A stretch of DNA of 64,000 nt from Odontocerum albicorne (lineage: Eukaryota > Arthropoda > Insecta > Trichoptera > Odontoceridae), in contig OX463859.1 in assembly GCA_949825065.1 (NCBI GenBank), forward strand, positions 12,097,452 to 12,161,451, written 5' to 3'. The notes beneath the pieces are model-generated. The model did no database searches. It was not told the DNA's origin and saw only the letters and a list, made by a program, of their open reading frames with translations. The position numbers and the translations under genes are program-made. Positions 52,891 to 63,414 of this stretch are shown one piece after another (within the stretch, counting starts at the first letter, position 1; every line of letters begins with the position of its first letter).

Positions 52891-53159
52891 TTGAGAAGAA
52901 ATTGTTAGGTTGAAAGTGAAATAGTAATTTACAAAATGAGTTTGCGCTTGAAATGTTACTCGTAGGATATCATATTTAAGAATTGTAATTTATTAGATTC
53001 TTAGCCATATGTATTCCTGAAAACGTGCAAAATTCCTGAAAACTGTGTATTCCTGAAAACCGCAATATTCCACTACATTTAACGTATATTTCTTGAATAG
53101 TTTTAGTAAATTTTAACGTATTTATTTTAGTCATTACAACGGCCATTGAGTAATATTTA

Positions 53160-53830
53160 ATGAATTGATTATCTTTATTTTTATTGGATCGATCTTTGTT
53201 TACCTCAAACTGTTAGAGATATGGGTGTCATGTGCAGCTCTAAAAAGCACTTGAAGGCAACCCTTCCTCGCGGCTGGGCTCGCCCTATGTTAGTGGGGTG
53301 TATCTCAGCTCGAGGGATGTTATAAAATGAGCCCAGACCTTTTGATAGCTTCTATCATAAATATATTTTAGTTAGTTTATCTTGAGATATATGATATGTG
53401 CGACTTCGTAATGTATGTACAATAGCTATCAATATACCTATATTTATTTATTAGTTTTAGTAAATCTTCTTAGGAGGACTTATCAAACATGTATGATTAT
53501 ATATGAGTACTACACGCATACCCTATACTTTACCAAAGACGCATGTGTAAGTATCACATATCAGAAGATCTATAAAAGGTTCATTGTTGTTCCATCTTCC
53601 ATTGGGAAGTTTTCTGCGGTTTTCTTATCAAACATGTTATTTTTCGCATACGCAAATGCAGGGAAGTATCTAAAATCTAATGACAGCAGCCATCGCATTC
53701 CACCCCTTACGTTCAACTTAAATATATTAAATTTGTAATGTTTTGTAATTTGTTTATAATAGTGAGTTCAAATCCCGAGCTACAGCGCCATTGAGGAGAG
53801 TTTGTTCTCTAAACGGCGCTAAGTAAATCA
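53160..53830 (+). repeat. Rep-B, longest copy (about 670 bp)
   Basis: It contains all Rep-B parts in order: GTTAGAGATATGGGTGTCAT, GGCTGGGCTCGCCCTATGTT, GGGATGTTATAAAATGAGCC, CTATATTTATTTATTAG, GGACTTATCAAACATG, TCAGAAGATCTATAAAAGG, TTTTCTGCGGTTTTCTTATC, ATAATAGTGAGTTCAAATCC, TTGAGGAGAGTTTGTTCTCT and AAACGGCGC. No ORF. Use it as the reference for the family. Confidence 0.8.
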
Positions 53831-53994
53831 ACCTTTTTTTTATTGTTATTTATACAAACTATTATCGAAATATTTTATTAAACTTTTGTCTAACTTAGTC
53901 GTTAACTGAATTTAACCTATTCCAACATGCGTCCGGGAGAAACCTGATATAATCGCTATTTTAATTAAAGTGTAAACTTTTTTGAGTCTTTGTC

Positions 53995-55511
53995 ACCTGT
54001 CTCAAAACTGGCACATAGCCTAGTGTTACTGAAGATATATGAGTATTATAATACATTGTTGACAAAACTGGCACATAGCCTAATGTTACTGAAGATATAT
54101 GACAATACATTGTTGACAAAACTGGCACACAGCCTAGTGTTACTGAAGATATATGACAATACATTGTTGTCAAAACTGGCACACAGCCTAGTGTTACTGA
54201 AGATATATGACAATACATTGTTGACAAAACTGGCACACAGCCTAGTGTTACTGAAGATATATGACAATACATTGTTGTCAAAACTGGCACACAGCCTAGT
54301 GTTACTGAAGATATATGACAATACATTGTTGACAAAACTGGCACATAGCCTAATGTTACTGAAGATATATGACAATACATTGTTGACAAAACTGGCACAC
54401 AGCCTAGTGTTACTGAAGATATATGACAATACATTGTTGACAAAACTGGCACACAGCCTAGTGTTACTGAAGATATATGACAATACATTGTTGACAAAAC
54501 TGGCACACAGCCTAGTGTTACTGAAGATATATGACAATACATTGTTGACAAAACTGGCACACAGCCTAGTGTTACTGAAGATATATGACAATACATTGTT
54601 GACAAAACTGGCACATAGCCTAATGTTACTGAAGATATATGACAATACATTGTTGACAAAACTGGCACACAGCCTAGTGTTACTGAAGATATATGACAAT
54701 ACATTGTTGACAAAACTGGCACATAGCCTAATGTTACTGAAGATATATGACAATACATTGTTGACAAAACTGGCACACAGCCTAGTGTTACTGAAGATAT
54801 ATGACAATACATTGTTGACAAAACTGGCACACAGCCTAGTGTTACTGAAGATATATGACAATACATTGTTGACAAAACTGGCACACAGCCTAGTGTTACT
54901 GAAGATATATGACAATACATTGTTGACAAAACTGGCACACAGCCTAGTGTTACTGAAGATATATGACAATACATTGTTGACAAAACTGGCACATAGCCTA
55001 ATGTTACTGAAGATATATGACAATACATTGTTGACAAAACTGGCACACAGCCTAGTGTTACTGAAGATATATGACAATACATTGTTGACAAAACTGGCAC
55101 ATAGCCTAATGTTACTGAAGATATATGACAATACATTGTTGACAAAACTGGCACACAGCCTAGTGTTACTGAAGATATATGACAATACATTGTTGACAAA
55201 ACTGGCACACAGCCTAGTGTTACTGAAGATATATGACAATACATTGTTGACAAAACTGGCACACAGCCTAGTGTTACTGAAGATATATGACAATACATTG
55301 TTGACAAAACTGGCACACAGCCTAGTGTTACTGAAGATATATGACAATACATTGTTGACAAAACTGGCACACAGCCTAGTGTTACTGAAGATATATGACA
55401 ATACATTGTTGACAAAACTGGCACACAGCCTAGTGTTACTGAAGATATATGACAATACATTGTTGACAAAACTGGCACACAGCCTAGTGTTACTAAAGAT
55501 ATATTATAATA
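53995..55511. repeat. 54-bp minisatellite, left block, 28 units
   Basis: Unit ACATTGTTGACAAAACTGGC, ACACAGCCTAGTGTTACTGA, AGATATATGACAAT. Variant B (CATAGCCTAATG) occurs at units 2, 7, 12, 14, 19 and 21. Units 12-18 and 19-25 share the order B-A-B-A-A-A-A, a 378-bp higher-order unit. TTGTC variants occur at units 4 and 6. The terminal units carry ATATTATAAT instead of ATATGACAAT. Period 54 leaves three frames open (617, 505 and 469 codons), all artefacts. The block is cut at 55511 by a mariner. Confidence 0.97.
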
Positions 55512-56799
55512 TTAGGTGTACAAATAAGTTTCCGCCGTTTTTTATCAAAAATTGGGCATTTATTGTGAAAGAACGGAACCTCATGTTTTATTCGAAGTAT
55601 TGCCCATCGCTTGCCACTACTTTTTCCCATCTTTCTGGCAGCATACGGATACCGCGTCGGAAAAATGATTCGTCTTTTGAGGCTATCCACGAATCGACCC
55701 AATTTTTGGTATCTTCATATGATGTGAAGTGCTGCTCAGACAGGCCATGCGTCATCGATCGAAACAAGTGGAAATCAGAAGGCGCAATGTCTGGTGAATA
55801 CGGCGGGTGGGGTAAAACTTCCCAATTGAGTGTTTCCAAATAGGTTTTGACCGGCGCCGCAACATGTGGACGAGCATTATCATGCAGGAGAATAATTTTG
55901 TCGTGTCTGGAGTAGCAGTGGGCGCGCTTTTCCTCGAGTGCTCGACTCAATCTCATCAATTGTGCTCGGTAGACAGCCCCAGCAATAGTTTCGTTCGGTT
56001 TGAGCAACTCATAATACACGACACCAAGCTGATCCCACCAAATACACAACAAGAGTTTTTTTCCATGAATATTTGGCTTAGCTGTAGATGTTGAAGCATG
56101 GCCAGGGGTTCCCCATGATTTCTTCCTTTTTGGATTATCATAGTGGATCCATTTTTCATCACCAGTGACTATACGGTGCAGAAAACCCTTTCGTTTATGC
56201 CTGGCAAGCAGCATTTCACATGTGGAAATTCGGCGTTCAACGTTTCTCGGTGTCAGTTCATATGGAACCCAATTTCCTTGTTTTTGAATCATTCCCAATG
56301 ATTTCAACCTATGTGAAATTGCTTGTTGAGTCACTCCTAATGTAAGTGCAAGTTCTTCTTGCGTTTGGCACGAATCTTGATCCAATAATACTTCCAATTC
56401 CGCGTCTTCGTACACTTTCGGCCTTCCGCTACGTTCTTTGTCTTCGATGTCAAATTCACCGTTCTTAAACTTTTGAAACCACTCACGACAACTTCTCTCA
56501 CTTAAAGCAGCCTCACCATATGCTTCTACAAGCAATCGATGCGCCTCAGCTGCAGATTTCTTCAAATTGAAGAAGTAAATCAAAAGTTCCCGCAAATGAC
56601 GCTTATTCGGCTCAAAACTTGACATTTTCGAACACAAAAAAATATGTTATACTGATAAAAATTCACTAATATTTCAAGGTCATGTTGTTGACAGATGTCC
56701 AACCTTACGATAATGACATTTTACATCTGACAATTTTAACCATAACTTACTGGTGGCGCCAACTTTTGTCAAACGGCGGTGACTTATTTGTACACCCAA
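55512..56799 (-). mobile_element. Complete Mos1-like mariner in the minisatellite
   Basis: 1288 bp. Ends are TTAGGTGTACAAATAAGT and the complement of TTGGGTGTACAAATAAGT, followed by CCGCCGTTT on both sides. TA is duplicated at 55510-55511 and 56800-56801. Minisatellite units lie on both sides, so the empty site is self-evident. Length matches the ~1.29 kb of Mos1-type elements. Confidence 0.97.
55588..56625 (-). CDS. mariner transposase, Mos1-like, intact
   Basis: This is a cut-and-paste transposase predicted to act as a dimer on the TIRs of its own element. The start chosen is MSSFEPNK (345 residues), the usual mauritiana-type beginning; an upstream in-frame MCSK would add four. With this numbering: N-terminal double helix-turn-helix about 1-110 (LKKSAAEAHRLLVEAYGEAA; CREWFQKFKNGEFDIEDKE; SQAIS-type second motif TLGVTQQAISHRLKSLG); linker WVPYEL (His replaced by Tyr in the usual WVPHEL); catalytic Asp 156 (IVTGDEKW), Asp 249 (LLHDNARPH) and Asp 284 (YSPDIAPSDFH). 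These are the positions known for Mos1, with the exact 34-residue spacing. It ends LPERWEKVVASDGQYFE. There is no frameshift or stop, and both TIRs are present. It is the best candidate in the window for an active gene. The Tyr in WVPYEL is the one oddity. Confidence 0.96.
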   Translation of the reverse strand: MSSFEPNKRHLRELLIYFFNLKKSAAEAHRLLVEAYGEAALSERSCREWFQKFKNGEFDIEDKERSGRPKVYEDAELEVLLDQDSCQTQEELALTLGVTQQAISHRLKSLGMIQKQGNWVPYELTPRNVERRISTCEMLLARHKRKGFLHRIVTGDEKWIHYDNPKRKKSWGTPGHASTSTAKPNIHGKKLLLCIWWDQLGVVYYELLKPNETIAGAVYRAQLMRLSRALEEKRAHCYSRHDKIILLHDNARPHVAAPVKTYLETLNWEVLPHPPYSPDIAPSDFHLFRSMTHGLSEQHFTSYEDTKNWVDSWIASKDESFFRRGIRMLPERWEKVVASDGQYFE

Positions 56800-57036
56800 T
56801 ACATTGTTGACAAAACTGTCACATAGCCTAGTGTTACTAAAGATATATTATAATACATTGTTGACAAAACTGGCACATAGCCTAGTGTTACTGAAGATAT
56901 ATTATAATACATTGTTGACAAAACTGTCACATAGCCTAGTGTTACTGAAGATATATTATAATACTCGTACATTGCTGACCAAACTGGCACATAGCCTAGT
57001 GTTACTGAAGCTATATTATAATACATTGTTGAAAAA
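56800..57036. repeat. 54-bp minisatellite, right block, about 4.4 units
   Basis: Units are of the edge type (TATATTATAA) with G-to-T and other variants; the third is 60 bp through an added ACTCGT. The array decays after GTTGAAAAAATATAAAAATG. Confidence 0.95.
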
Positions 57037-57039
57037 ATA

Positions 57040-57990
57040 TAAAAATGTTTTCTTCTCCTGTACTAAATTCTGATGTGTTTTTCTGCATTATTCCTGGGGT
57101 GTAACTGCCAGCTCTATTCCTCCATCTCTTTGAGGTTTTCCCCGGTGGTCACCTTCCTATGAGACAATCATAAGAAATTCCGACTTCATATATTCTTTGC
57201 ACGGGATCCCACTGATAACGTCATCTTGACCTTCCCCATTTTACGAAATTTCTCGATTTCAGATATTCATCTCATTTCCTTATTCTGTCTCTGACTGCAT
57301 TATCAGTTCTTCTTCTTTGTTATGGTGGCTTTCAAATTGGATAACAGGAAAATTAGCAAACCTTTTTTGATTGACAAACTTTTGTTTAATGTGTCGGACA
57401 ATTATTTACTCCATCGAGAATTAAGATTGTTTTCGGTGCCGTATTCACGAACTTAGTTGTTGAGAACATCAACACTCGCACACGGAATGGACCTCGATGA
57501 ATGAATTTTCCGATATCGATATCTTCCACATCTCGATTGGTAAATTAAGGATTAAACTCCTTAATAAACTTTGTAGGTACGACTGAGTCACTTCACAAAG
57601 AAGGATGAGTAACATTGTTCCATGTGTAATTGTGCTATATTTCGACTTTTAATAAAAAAATCATATCCGTAAAATAAAAACCATATCCGAATTTATAATT
57701 TGGACATATTAAAGATCGTGGCCTAGAGAGAATATTGTATTCGGCCCAAATAATCAGCCCTTGGGTGTTTTATCAGTTATAAATTGCAAGACCTTCATTT
57801 CTGATGTCCTGATGAAAATGTAAACAATTTCAATAAATCAAAATAATTTAGTCCAAAAGTACACCATTCGGCCCTCTACACCAGGATTTCTGAAACTATG
57901 GATCGGGACTCAAAATTGTGTCGATTGGGCATATTTAGTGGGTCGTGAAATAATTTCAACAAAAACAATATTTTTGAGATCTACCTCGTA
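57040..57990. other. No recognisable gene
   Basis: Moderate-GC sequence at 57080-57560 without ORFs or motifs I recognise. Confidence 0.4.
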
Positions 57991-57997
57991 AAAAATG

Positions 57998-58140
57998 TAT
58001 ACGATCGTAAGAAATATACACGATCGTTAGAAATGTACATGATCGTAAGAAATGTACATAATCGTAAGAAATGTACACGATCGTAAGAAATGTATCATAC
58101 ACAATAGTAAGAAATGTACACGATCGTAAGAAATGTGCAA
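57998..58140. repeat. 19-bp tandem repeat, about 7 copies
   Basis: Unit CGATCGTAAGAAATGTACA with point variants and one small insertion near 58095. Confidence 0.9.
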
Positions 58141-58204
58141 AAATAATTTAAATCCTTTCTAGTCACTGCGTGTTGAAAGTAAATATTTCTGTATTCAGAA
58201 TTTG

Positions 58205-58420
58205 CAAAAACTTATCATGGCGACTCTCCAAATTCTTCTTCTTCTTCTAAGTGCCCTGTCGGGTCCCCCCAACGTTGGCGATCACTTCGGCGAATCCGTC
58301 TCGGTCCTGAGCCGCCCGGAACAGTTCCTCTGCACTCCGGATGCCGGTCCACTCCCTCACATTCCGCAGCCAGGACATCTGTCTTCTTCCGATGTAGACT
58401 CTCCAAATACTCGTATTTTA
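58205..58420 (-). pseudogene. LINE C-terminus with GAA-rich 3' tail
   Basis: The reverse strand reads RQMSWLRNVREWTGIRSAEE, then LFRAARDRDGFAEVIANVGG and a stop, followed by a GAAGAAGAAGAA tail. WLxNxREWTG...ELFRxAxDRxxF is a common LINE C-terminus. It is GC-rich relative to its surroundings and well preserved, so this is a young truncated insertion. Confidence 0.75.
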
Positions 58421-58424
58421 TTTC

Positions 58425-59395
58425 GCTACAATTTTAACAAAAGCATCGAGTCGTTGTGTGCATTCTGGTTCAAATTAAAACAAAACGAAAAGCCAACATT
58501 AGTAATTAAGTGCTGAACGTGTAAGTATAGTAGGGGTTTTCAACTCTAAGAGTAGATCGCATCAGAATTTGGATATACATTTAAAAAATAAGCTCTCATT
58601 TGGTCCTCATGTTCAGGAACTGTGTGAGTCTGCTTACAGAGTTTGTGATACGAGTATCTAAGTCATTTGTGGGTGGTGAGAGCTTCCCAGGTGGGGTGAG
58701 AGGTTCCACAATACTCTTGTTCAAAGCGAGTTAGAACGTGGAGCATTATTGTGAAGTCCGCGGAGAATTCATTACAGTCAAATGGTGTAGAAAATTCTTA
58801 AGGTTTTTTTGAGATTTCTCTACGGGAGTGCAGTTAGTACCCGAGGCTATATCCTACAAGTAACATATGTTGGAATACTACCTTCTTAGCGTGAGGAGGG
58901 ATGTGAGGATCTCTTCTTATATCGTTAAGTTACTGATGGGAGTTATGCCTAATCCTACTATATTATCATAGAAAAGATAAAGTTTTATGTTCCTGACAAC
59001 TATTCGGGGTACAGAAATATTGACCTATGTATTATATTATGACTGGCAATATTTACACATATAACTAATCTCCCAAGAGATATTTCTCTGTATCACGGAA
59101 TATCTCTCGTCCTCGGATATTGACACCTTCAACGTTTTCAAAAATGTGTTTAAAGAAAGCATTTAGTTTACAGCTAACCTAATATTTCATATTTAAAAGT
59201 TTTATTTTCTTGCTGCTGTATATAATATATCTCTGAGCTTTGTATGTTATTTTTCGTTCTTATTGCTGTATATGATTTATCTTTAAGATTCGTATATAAT
59301 TGGGTTTAAACTGTGTATGTAAGATCTACGAAATAAATAAACTTTAACGGTAGCAAAACTCAAATAGGGAAGCAGCATGCGGCCTAAAGAAGAGC
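58425..59395. other. No recognisable gene
   Basis: 58690-59180 contains LINE-like C-terminal echoes (GTTAGAACGTGGAGCATT) that I cannot confirm. The rest is unassigned. Confidence 0.35.
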
Positions 59396-59400
59396 TAAGC

Positions 59401-59600
59401 TAATATAACACCAAGATTTGATGAACTTTCTTGTCTAATATAACACCAAGATTTGATGAACTTTCTTGCCTAATATAACACCAAGATTTTATGAACTTTC
59501 TTGTCTAATATAACACCAAGATTTGATGAACTTTCTTGTCTAATAAAGCACCAAGATTTGATAAATTTTCTTCTCTAATATAACAACAAGATTTGATGAG
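59401..59600. repeat. 35-bp tandem repeat, about 5.5 copies
   Basis: Unit TAATATAACACCAAGATTTG, ATGAACTTTCTTGTC from 59401, next at 59436; the last units are degraded. Confidence 0.92.
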
Positions 59601-59604
59601 CTTT

Positions 59605-60028
59605 CAAAACATATTCAAAGCCAAGATTCACACTTATAAAATTTCAAGTTGTTACTAATGTAAAAAATGTATTTTGTATTATTAAAAAGTATTTAAGTAT
59701 TATTTGTATGTGTTATTTTAATTATCTTTCTTTGGGTCGCGAAACCAAAACTATTACCCTAATCTGGGTCACGGCTCAAAAAGGTTAAGAAACCCTGAAA
59801 AATAATAAGTGAGTCGCATTCGGCCTTGTGGACTGCAGTTATTTTAATTCGCAATGACGAATCATGTTCGCGTAACACCCGGATTGACTGTACCGTTGGG
59901 CTGGGCATGCTATGAACATGCCGATGCAAAATGGCAAATTTTATTGGATGATTCACTCGATGTAATTTTTTTTAAATTTTGTCACAAAGGCTTTCAGTAA
60001 TTGTGTGAACATATTCTTAGAATGGAAA
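59605..60028. other. No recognisable gene
   Basis: AT-rich. The 65-codon reverse frame at 59759-59956 is not recognised. Confidence 0.4.
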
Positions 60029-60029
60029 A

Positions 60030-60255
60030 TAATCATTTGAAAAGGCTGGTTCATACATACACACCACTACGTAATTTAGGCGTAAAAAGGCTGGTTCATA
60101 CATACATACCACTACGTAATATAGGCGTAAAAAGGCTGGTTCATACATACATACCACTACGTAATATAGGCGTAAAAAGGCTGGTTCAAACATACATACC
60201 ACTACGTAATATAGGCGTAAAAAGGCTGGTTCATACATACATACCATTACTATAA
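60030..60255. repeat. 45-bp tandem repeat, about 5 copies
   Basis: Unit AAGGCTGGTTCATACATACA, TACCACTACGTAATATAGGC, GTAAA. CATACATACCA matches the LINE-A 3' terminus, so the array may have arisen on a LINE-A end. The 15-residue periodic frames are artefacts. Confidence 0.93.
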
Positions 60256-60366
60256 AATTGCATGTTTCATCTTTCTTACTAGAAATCAGGCTAAGCTAGT
60301 CATCTTCATGGTCACCATCAAACCTAGTCCCTGTATGCGTAGGCAGAGAGAACAGATGTTCGTTTA

Positions 60367-60930
60367 ATTTATTTATTTAACACTTATTGCAAATACAATC
60401 TGGCGGGCTTATTGCTAGGCGGCAATCTCCTCTAACCAACCAGACACAAGTAAACGAAGCAAATCACATGGTCGCAAAAAACATTCAAATGACTATCCAT
60501 ACCCACGAAATTCATGAACACACGTGAGCATATGTCCACAAACCCCACAAAGATGGACGATCACCCGAACATTCCTTTTCATATAAAGTGAGAAATCATC
60601 AATCAAAGGAAAAAGGAAGGGATGGTGGAGAGGAAAGGAAAAAAAATCAGGAATGAAACACGTTATATTACTGACTAGAAATTAAAAGTTTTTTCAGTCC
60701 CTTCTTAAAGCATGCCAAGGACGGAGCAAGTCTGACATTGGTTTATAACTGGTTCCAGAGTCTCACTGCATAGACAGTAAAGGACGACGTAAACAAAGAG
60801 CGGTGAACCGGAAAGGCCAATAAACAATATCTATTTGAGCGTAGTGCTAGTCCATGATCGGAAATTTTTGGCGAGATAAGAAGGGGCGCCGGGTCAATTA
60901 AGGATATTATACAATAGAGACAGTATGTGG
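60367..60930 (-). pseudogene. LINE-B 3' end, best preserved 3' UTR
   Basis: The reverse-strand frame at 60743-60982 reads SDHGLALRSNRYCLLAFPVH, SLFTSSFTVYAVRLWNQL. This is followed by NVRLAPSLACFKKGLKKL-like coding, the 3' UTR with GGGATGGTGGAGAGGAAAGG complement wording, and the tail GCGGGCTTATTGCTAGGCGG (complement) ending TTATTTATTTAACAC. Colinear with 25914-26470. Confidence 0.82.
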
Positions 60931-60994
60931 ATCCTGAGATGCATATTTTGCTTCGGCCAAGTTCATACATACATTCATACATACCATCACGATA

Positions 60995-61100
60995 TCGCCC
61001 TCCACGGCATAGCTTTGCTTCCCGACTAAATTGAAAGTTGAAACGGGGAGGGGATTCTCGGCTACGAGGCCCAGCAACGACAATGACGACTCTTATGTTA
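60995..61100 (+). repeat. Family C dispersed repeat
   Basis: GGCATAGCTTTGCTTCCCGA, GAAACGGGGAGGGGATTCTC, GGCTACGAGGCCCAGCAACG, then ACAATGACGACTC; aligns with 45283-45362. Confidence 0.58.
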
Positions 61101-61184
61101 TATGTTTTCTCTCTTTCAGAATTTGATTAATTTGCTCAAGCCCCTTTTTTAAGGATTCCCAAACTTCTTGTATCTTCTAAAGTA

Positions 61185-62178
61185 TTGGGTGTAAACATAA
61201 GTTGTGTCCGTTTTTTCCAAATTAAAAATGAGCCCCAAAAATAAAACAAAACGGTAAAAGTTATACGTCATTCGAAAGAAAATTTTCTGCTCTACAAGAT
61301 ATTGTATTTGCTTTTACGTTACACATATTATTTTATTTGATTACAAGCCTTCAAAATGGAATATCAAGTAGACGAATAGGAGCATTTTCGACACCTCCTT
61401 CTATTCGTATTCAATCGAGGGAATAAAGTTGCTAAAGCTGCTCGCGATATTTGCGAAGTGTACTGTGAAATGGTATAAATAAAAATAAAGCTCATCGATG
61501 TTTTTTGCGTTTCAAAGACGGTAATTTCAACCTGAAAGACATGGAGCGTTCCGGACGACAAGTGGACTTCGATGAGGACCGCTTAAATTAAACCACATTA
61601 TTCATGAAGATCCCCTTCAAACCACCGCAGAATTGGCTGAGTAGATGAATTGTAGTCACATGACTGTATACCGCCATCTTAAATCAATGGGAAAAGTCCA
61701 GAAGTTCGGCACTTGGGTTCCACATGTTTTGAGTGAAAACAACAAAAATCAATGTTCGACAATTGAGCGGTCCTCATCGAAGTCCAGTGGTCGTCCGGAA
61801 CGCTCCATGTCTTTCAGGTCGAAATTACCGTCTTTGAAACGCAAAAACCATCAACGAGCTGTCCTGTCATTCATAGCATATTCACCGTACACTTCGCAAA
61901 TATCGCGAGCAGCTTTGGCAGCTTTATTCTCTCGATTGAACACGATCAGAAGGAGGTGTCGAAAATACTCACTTTTGTCTACTTGACATTCCATTTTGAA
62001 GGCTTGTAATCAAATAAAATAATAAATGTAACTTAAAAGCAAACACAAGCAGAAAGTCTTGTAGAGCAGAAAATTTTCTTTCGAATGACGTATAACCTTT
62101 ACCATTTCGTTTTACGAGTACTTTTGATGCTCATTTTTAATTTGAAAAAAAACGGACACAACTTATGTTAACACCTAA
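61185..62178. mobile_element. mariner with inverted-duplicated 5' half (fold-back derivative)
   Basis: Ends TTGGGTGTAAACATAAGTTG and the complement of TTAGGTGTTAACATAAGTTG, both continuing TGTCCGTTTTTT. TA lies at 61183-61184 and 62179-62180. The left arm (61185-61590) and right arm (about 61768-62178) are inverted copies of each other. Both encode the N-terminus of a mariner transposase (FRHLLLFVFNRGNK / FRHLLLIVFNRENK; KAARDICEVY; RFKDGNFNLKDMERSGR). Only the left side continues into LQTTAELAE and MNCSHMTVYRHLKSMGKVQK, FGTWVPHVLSENN, before switching to the inverted arm at about 61768. No catalytic core is present. Stops occur in both arms. Confidence 0.85.
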
Positions 62179-62184
62179 TACTTG

Positions 62185-62735
62185 AATTAATTGTTTTGGT
62201 GGATTCACTCCTAATATTTTTTTATACACAAAACTATCCAGTCCTATATTATAAAACATGTTTACTGAAAATGTAATTAATTTTTAAATACACAATTTAC
62301 ATACTAAATCAATCAATCATGTGAACTTTTGTACTAATGAAATTAAACTAATTTAAACTTAATAAACATTTGACATTTTAATGAATATTGATTATTGAGA
62401 GTCATTTTTCATTTCGAGGACTTCAATGCAATTTCGTGTGCAGTAATATGAGTGACTACGTCCAAAGAATCCGGATACAATCCGGATCACTGCAGCATAT
62501 TTTTATGCAACAAAGAAATAATCCAATTGGCCATATAGAGTGCAATCAATAAATAAAAAAATAAGTTTTTATCTGCTGACTGCAATTGCACCGCGAACCA
62601 ATCTACACGTATAACAGGGTTGTCAAAATACCGTGTTATATAAAAATAAAATCTTCAAAAATGATAGTGGTGTGCAAATGCCAACCTTGATGTGTCGAAA
62701 CGAAATCTGGGCATTGAAAGTGAGTGATAAGATCA
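62185..62735. other. No recognisable feature
   Basis: AT-rich, unassigned. Confidence 0.4.
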
Positions 62736-62739
62736 GAAT

Positions 62740-63190
62740 AAATATGGTAGAGTAGTACTTAAGATGTCAGGCATTAAAATGATAAATAGAGAAAGAAATC
62801 GGTAGAATATAGTGCAACTACAATATTTGTTAGACACGGATATAATAAATAGACTTAAAAAAGGAACCTTGAGATGGTTTGCCGCATTAAGAGAATGAGT
62901 TATGAAAAGTTTACGAAACAAATATATATTACTGAAATAAGTCAAGAGCGAGAAAGAAGTAGAATTTTTCAGATAAACAGTGCGAATAGGTTCTTAAAGT
63001 CTAGAAAGAAAGAGAACAGGACTCCAAACTATTATATCTAAGCACACAACTTTCGTTTTCCTCCACATTCATACATGTCGTCATGCACAATCTTCTATTA
63101 TTCAAACATCTCACTTAATCTTCTCTCAAAATATGTTCTATTCCCGTTCCGATCCAGTCCCGTTTTCCTCAGTTAATCTCTAGCACATAC
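62740..63190. pseudogene. LINE-A scraps in both orientations
   Basis: 62810-62960 sense (ACCTTGAGATGGTTTGCCG, then GAGCGAGAAAGAAGTAGAAT). 63030-63175 reverse (CTAAGCACACAACTTTCG, CACATTCATACATGTCGTCA, GATCCAGTCCCGTTTTCCTC). Heavily decayed. Confidence 0.5.
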
Positions 63191-63221
63191 ACCTGACAAG
63201 TAGACGAAAGAATGACTAAGC

Positions 63222-63410
63222 GTATTCAATATAGCTTGTATTACACATTCATTACAACCTGGTAGTCTAATTACCAAGTGGCAATCTTTTCCAATCAACC
63301 AGAAAGGTGTTAAAGAAGCCTTAAAAAAACCAACCAACTGGAGTTTTGTTTTTAAAATCTGGGTTTCAACGTAAATTGAACCCGAAACCCCCGAAATGGG
63401 AGGCAGATAC
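63222..63410 (-). repeat. SINE-A, diverged
   Basis: TGTATTACACATTCATTACA, TCTAATTACCAAGTGGCAAT, CCAATCAACCAGAAAGGTGT, TAAAGAAGCCTTAAAAAAAC, CAACGTAAATTGAACCCGAA. The A-box end is lost. Confidence 0.7.
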
Positions 63411-63414
63411 AAAT

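Noticed and set aside
53990..55843. Open frames of 617 (+), 505 (-) and 469 (-) codons over the 54-bp array
   Set aside because: The period is a multiple of three and the unit lacks stops in three frames; the plus frame even runs antisense into the mariner. They are repeat artefacts, not genes.
58202..58516. 104-codon frame with a leucine-rich, signal-peptide-like start
   Set aside because: The leucine run comes from a CTT microsatellite, and the frame is antisense to a recognisable LINE C-terminus.
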